Shown piece after piece: positions 13,357-15,361 of a stretch of 15,361 nucleotides of DNA (position 1 is its first letter; each line of letters starts with the position of its first letter). The stretch spans positions 1-15,361 of the forward strand of contig RFWS01000019.1 of assembly GCA_009921985.1 (NCBI GenBank), in the 5' to 3' direction. This stretch comes from a bacterium (GTDB lineage: Bacteria; Verrucomicrobiota; Verrucomicrobiia; Methylacidiphilales; Verrucolacustridaceae). Below the pieces are notes generated by a model. That model saw only the letters and a program-made list of their open reading frames with translations, was not told where the DNA came from and searched no databases. The translations under genes and the position numbers were made by a program.

Positions 13357-13374
13357 GATACAATATCTTGTATC
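13357..13374. promoter_or_regulatory. 18-bp inverted repeat upstream of the barrel gene, possible operator or leader hairpin
   Basis: GATACAA-TATC-TTGTATC has perfect 7-bp arms around a 4-base centre and ends 19 bases before the ATG at 13394. A TATAAA at 13332-13337 is a possible -10 element just upstream, without a good -35. If that promoter is used, the palindrome would lie in the early transcript as a hairpin close to the start codon, or act as a repressor site on DNA. Confidence 0.5.
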
Positions 13375-13393
13375 CAGAGTGCTGGGCAACCAG

Positions 13394-14683
13394 ATGCATT
13401 GCCTAAACTCCCCCTTGCGGTTTTTGTTGTTTTTTATTTTGTTATTCTTTTCTGATTTTGCCCGCGCCCAACGAATTTATCTCCCTCCTTCCCAAAGCCC
13501 ACAAAGCCCCTCTGTTTCGACCGCGGTACAGACTCCATCCAAGAACCAAGAACTGAACTCATCGGCATCGGAATCCAGGGGGACGCTTGTTCTGAAGACC
13601 TATCCTGACGGCACAAAGAAAATCGTCCCTCTGGACGCTCTGAACTTCAGGGATGATGGCCAAGCCTTCGGCGGTCCTCCCCATCTAACCCTGTATCCGG
13701 GCCCTTTCCCCACTCCCATAAACATTTCCCCAAGTTCCCCCGAACGCTTAAGCGTGGCCCCCATTGGAACCACGGCAGGGGCATCCAGCCTGACGGCCAA
13801 TTTGCCCGCATCCGCTGAACCGCTGGCCGGTGCTGCCCAAGTTGCTGCCGTGGATCCCATGGGCGGTGGAGGAGCTATGGGTGGCGATCCTATGGGGGGA
13901 GGAGCTTCAGCCGCACCTGTGGATCCTTTGGCTGGCGGAACCCAAAAATCCGCCCCTCCTCTTCAAACCGTTTCCGGGAAGCCGGCCCCCATTGTTGGAG
14001 ACACCACCATGGTTCAACTGGGTGAATGGGAGAGTTTCTTCCTCAACGCGGGGATTGGCGGATCTCTCCAAGGCCAGCTCACCGCACGACGGATTTGGAA
14101 TGGCAACAATCGGCAGGCTTACCCATTTTCACCGAACCCGGATATAGAACTGTCGGGTGAAAATTTCACATTTCAACCCGGATTCCGTTTGGATGTGGAA
14201 TTCGGGTATAATTTCTATGAATGGCTTGGCGTCGGTCTTCAAACTGGGCTCACCTATAATGGCATCTCTCAATACAATCCCACTGTTTCGGAATCCGCAG
14301 ACCCGGATATTCAGCCAGGATCCTATCACCTTTCAGCTGATGGCGAGTTGGTTCAAGTTCCCGTTCAAATTAATGGAATTCTTCGTTGGCCGGGTCAGGT
14401 GAAATGCCGTCCCTTTATCGGAGGAGGCATCGGGGCGATTTGGCAGCAACTCGACGTGAATAATTATTATTTTGGGACTGACGATATTCAAGGCAACTAT
14501 TGCCGGAGCGCCTTCCAATTTGGATGGAATGCCCAAGTTGGACTGACCTACACCGTCGAACCGGGGTTAGATTTCTACGGCGCCTTCAAAATGCTCAGTG
14601 CTTTTATGCCGGTCATTGGAAACTATCAGTTCGAGAATTCTTATAACTTTGCGGTCGAGGTCGGCATCCAATCCCGCTTTTAG
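13394..14683 (+). CDS. Probable outer-membrane beta-barrel protein with Gly/Met/Ala/Pro-rich linker
   Basis: I do not recognise a specific family. From the ATG at 13394 the product has 429 residues and starts with a clear signal peptide (MHCLNSPLRFLLFFILLFFS, cleavage near ARA-QR). An upstream in-frame TTG at 13352 would add 14 residues before it and is less likely. The first half is low-complexity, rich in Pro/Ser/Ala, and includes the imperfect repeats VDPMGGGGAMG, GDPMGGG and VDPLAGG near 13850-13940. The second half, from about WESFFLNAGIGG, has amphipathic strands such as FRLDVEFGYNFYEWLGVGLQ and ends in VGIQSRF, whose final Phe suits outer-membrane insertion. This resembles small 8-10-strand porin-like barrels. 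No Shine-Dalgarno is evident; an 18-bp palindrome lies just upstream. Its stop overlaps the convergent lpxA stop (TTAG, 14680-14683). Confidence 0.82.
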   Translation: MHCLNSPLRFLLFFILLFFSDFARAQRIYLPPSQSPQSPSVSTAVQTPSKNQELNSSASESRGTLVLKTYPDGTKKIVPLDALNFRDDGQAFGGPPHLTLYPGPFPTPINISPSSPERLSVAPIGTTAGASSLTANLPASAEPLAGAAQVAAVDPMGGGGAMGGDPMGGGASAAPVDPLAGGTQKSAPPLQTVSGKPAPIVGDTTMVQLGEWESFFLNAGIGGSLQGQLTARRIWNGNNRQAYPFSPNPDIELSGENFTFQPGFRLDVEFGYNFYEWLGVGLQTGLTYNGISQYNPTVSESADPDIQPGSYHLSADGELVQVPVQINGILRWPGQVKCRPFIGGGIGAIWQQLDVNNYYFGTDDIQGNYCRSAFQFGWNAQVGLTYTVEPGLDFYGAFKMLSAFMPVIGNYQFENSYNFAVEVGIQSRF

Positions 14684-15361
14684 TTTTCCTCCAGACTGAT
14701 TTCCCCGGGCTTGAGCCCGTGACAGATCCCCCGTTTTGTTTTGTCGATAAACTCGCAGAGTTCCTTCACTTCGCTCACCTTGGCATCCTTGCCCTTTCGA
14801 ATCCCCTCCAAAGCCTGCACCCGATTCTTTCCGCCAAAGAAAAACTCCTCGTAAGCCCTTTGTAAGGCCTTGCGATTTTCCGGTTTCACCCCGGCTCTCC
14901 GTAAGCCCACAGAATTGAGACCGCACACCCCATTCGTCGCCACCGCCATACAGTAAGGCGGCAAATCCATCCCCACCCGGGTCTGACCCCGCACCATTGC
15001 CAGCTTCCCGATCCGCACAAACTGGTGGACCACCACCGCCCCGCCCAAAAACGCCTTCTCCTCCACCTCCACATATCCCGCCAACAGCACGTTGTTCACC
15101 AAGGTCACTCCATCGGCCAACCGGCAATTATGAGCCACATGGGCACCGACCATCAGGAAACAGTGGTTTCCGATGACGGTATCCGTTCCCTCTTTCGTCC
15201 CACGATGGATCGTGACGTATTCGCGGAAGATATTTCCCTCCCCAATCACCACCCCGCTCCTCGCCCCCTGATAAGCCAAATCCTGGGGCTCGCCTCCAAT
15301 CACCGCCCCGATTCCGATCCGGTTCTTGGCCCCCATCTTCACCCGCCCCTCCAAGACCGCC
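14680..15361 (-). CDS. lpxA: Acyl-ACP--UDP-N-acetylglucosamine O-acyltransferase (runs off right edge)
   Basis: LpxA catalyses the first step of lipid A synthesis, moving a hydroxyacyl chain from acyl carrier protein to the 3-OH of UDP-GlcNAc in the cytoplasm. The frame stays open to the right edge, so roughly the first 50 residues are missing; the TTG at 15354 is not the real start. Visible are the left-handed beta-helix hexapeptide repeats, then GEPQDLAY, the LpxA-typical NIFREYVTIHRGT, the catalytic His in GAHVAHNC (His125 in E. coli), and AVVVHQF. A C-terminal helical region of about 75 residues follows (GLRRAGVKPENRKALQRAY) and ends with FIDKTKRGICHG, like the E. coli STRGL end. This marks the host as an LPS-making diderm. 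Orientation is convergent with the barrel gene. Confidence 0.93.
   Translation of the reverse strand, partial: AVLEGRVKMGAKNRIGIGAVIGGEPQDLAYQGARSGVVIGEGNIFREYVTIHRGTKEGTDTVIGNHCFLMVGAHVAHNCRLADGVTLVNNVLLAGYVEVEEKAFLGGAVVVHQFVRIGKLAMVRGQTRVGMDLPPYCMAVATNGVCGLNSVGLRRAGVKPENRKALQRAYEEFFFGGKNRVQALEGIRKGKDAKVSEVKELCEFIDKTKRGICHGLKPGEISLEEN

Noticed and set aside
13352..13393. TTG at 13352 as the barrel protein start
   Set aside because: It would put 14 residues before an ideal signal peptide and place the start codon just before the palindrome; the ATG at 13394 fits better.
13850..13940. Collagen-like or ice-binding repeat in the barrel protein linker
   Set aside because: The Gly/Met/Ala/Pro-rich units are few and irregular (VDPMGGG, GDPMGGG, VDPLAGG), better explained as a flexible linker.

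Overview
The window comes from a Gram-negative (diderm) bacterium. It carries lpxA for lipid A synthesis, an outer-membrane polysaccharide exporter, and two proteins that look like outer-membrane beta-barrels. Coding DNA is GC-rich, while intergenic DNA around 10.2 kb and 12.7-13.35 kb is strikingly AT-rich. Few starts have a clear Shine-Dalgarno sequence. The formamidopyrimidine glycosylase begins PELAEV rather than PELPEV. My best guess is the PVC group, probably Verrucomicrobiota; this is an inference, since the window has no rRNA or other marker that fixes it.

Layout. Positions 1-586 (minus): a pterin-4a-carbinolamine dehydratase gene followed 2 bp later by the start of gmd (GDP-mannose 4,6-dehydratase), which runs off the left edge. 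Positions 658-5534 (plus): a formamidopyrimidine-DNA glycosylase, an unrecognised membrane protein with a glycine-zipper tail, a CHASE2 class III nucleotidyl cyclase, and a YihX-like HAD phosphatase, all closely spaced. Positions 5531-10109 (minus): an exopolysaccharide export operon, read from the right as outer-membrane barrel protein, Wza-like exporter, Wzc-like tyrosine autokinase. Positions 10271-12679 (plus): a secreted GH13 alpha-amylase-family enzyme with a CBM48-type domain and a good intrinsic terminator. Positions 12680-13393: an AT-rich, gene-poor stretch with several inverted repeats and two doubtful small ORFs. Positions 13394-14683 (plus): a probable outer-membrane barrel protein with a Gly/Met/Ala/Pro-rich linker. 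Positions 14680-15361 (minus): lpxA, cut by the right edge.

How the genes fit together. Most of the window concerns the cell envelope and polysaccharide: GDP-sugar supply (gmd), polysaccharide export and chain-length control (barrel, Wza, Wzc), extracytoplasmic alpha-glucan hydrolysis (GH13), lipid A (lpxA) and outer-membrane barrels. The cyclase next to an unknown membrane protein is the likeliest place for undescribed biology: a CHASE2 sensor paired with a glycine-zipper protein whose 3' end appears to be frameshifted. I found no CRISPR array, tRNA, rRNA, transposase, prophage or recognisable defence system.
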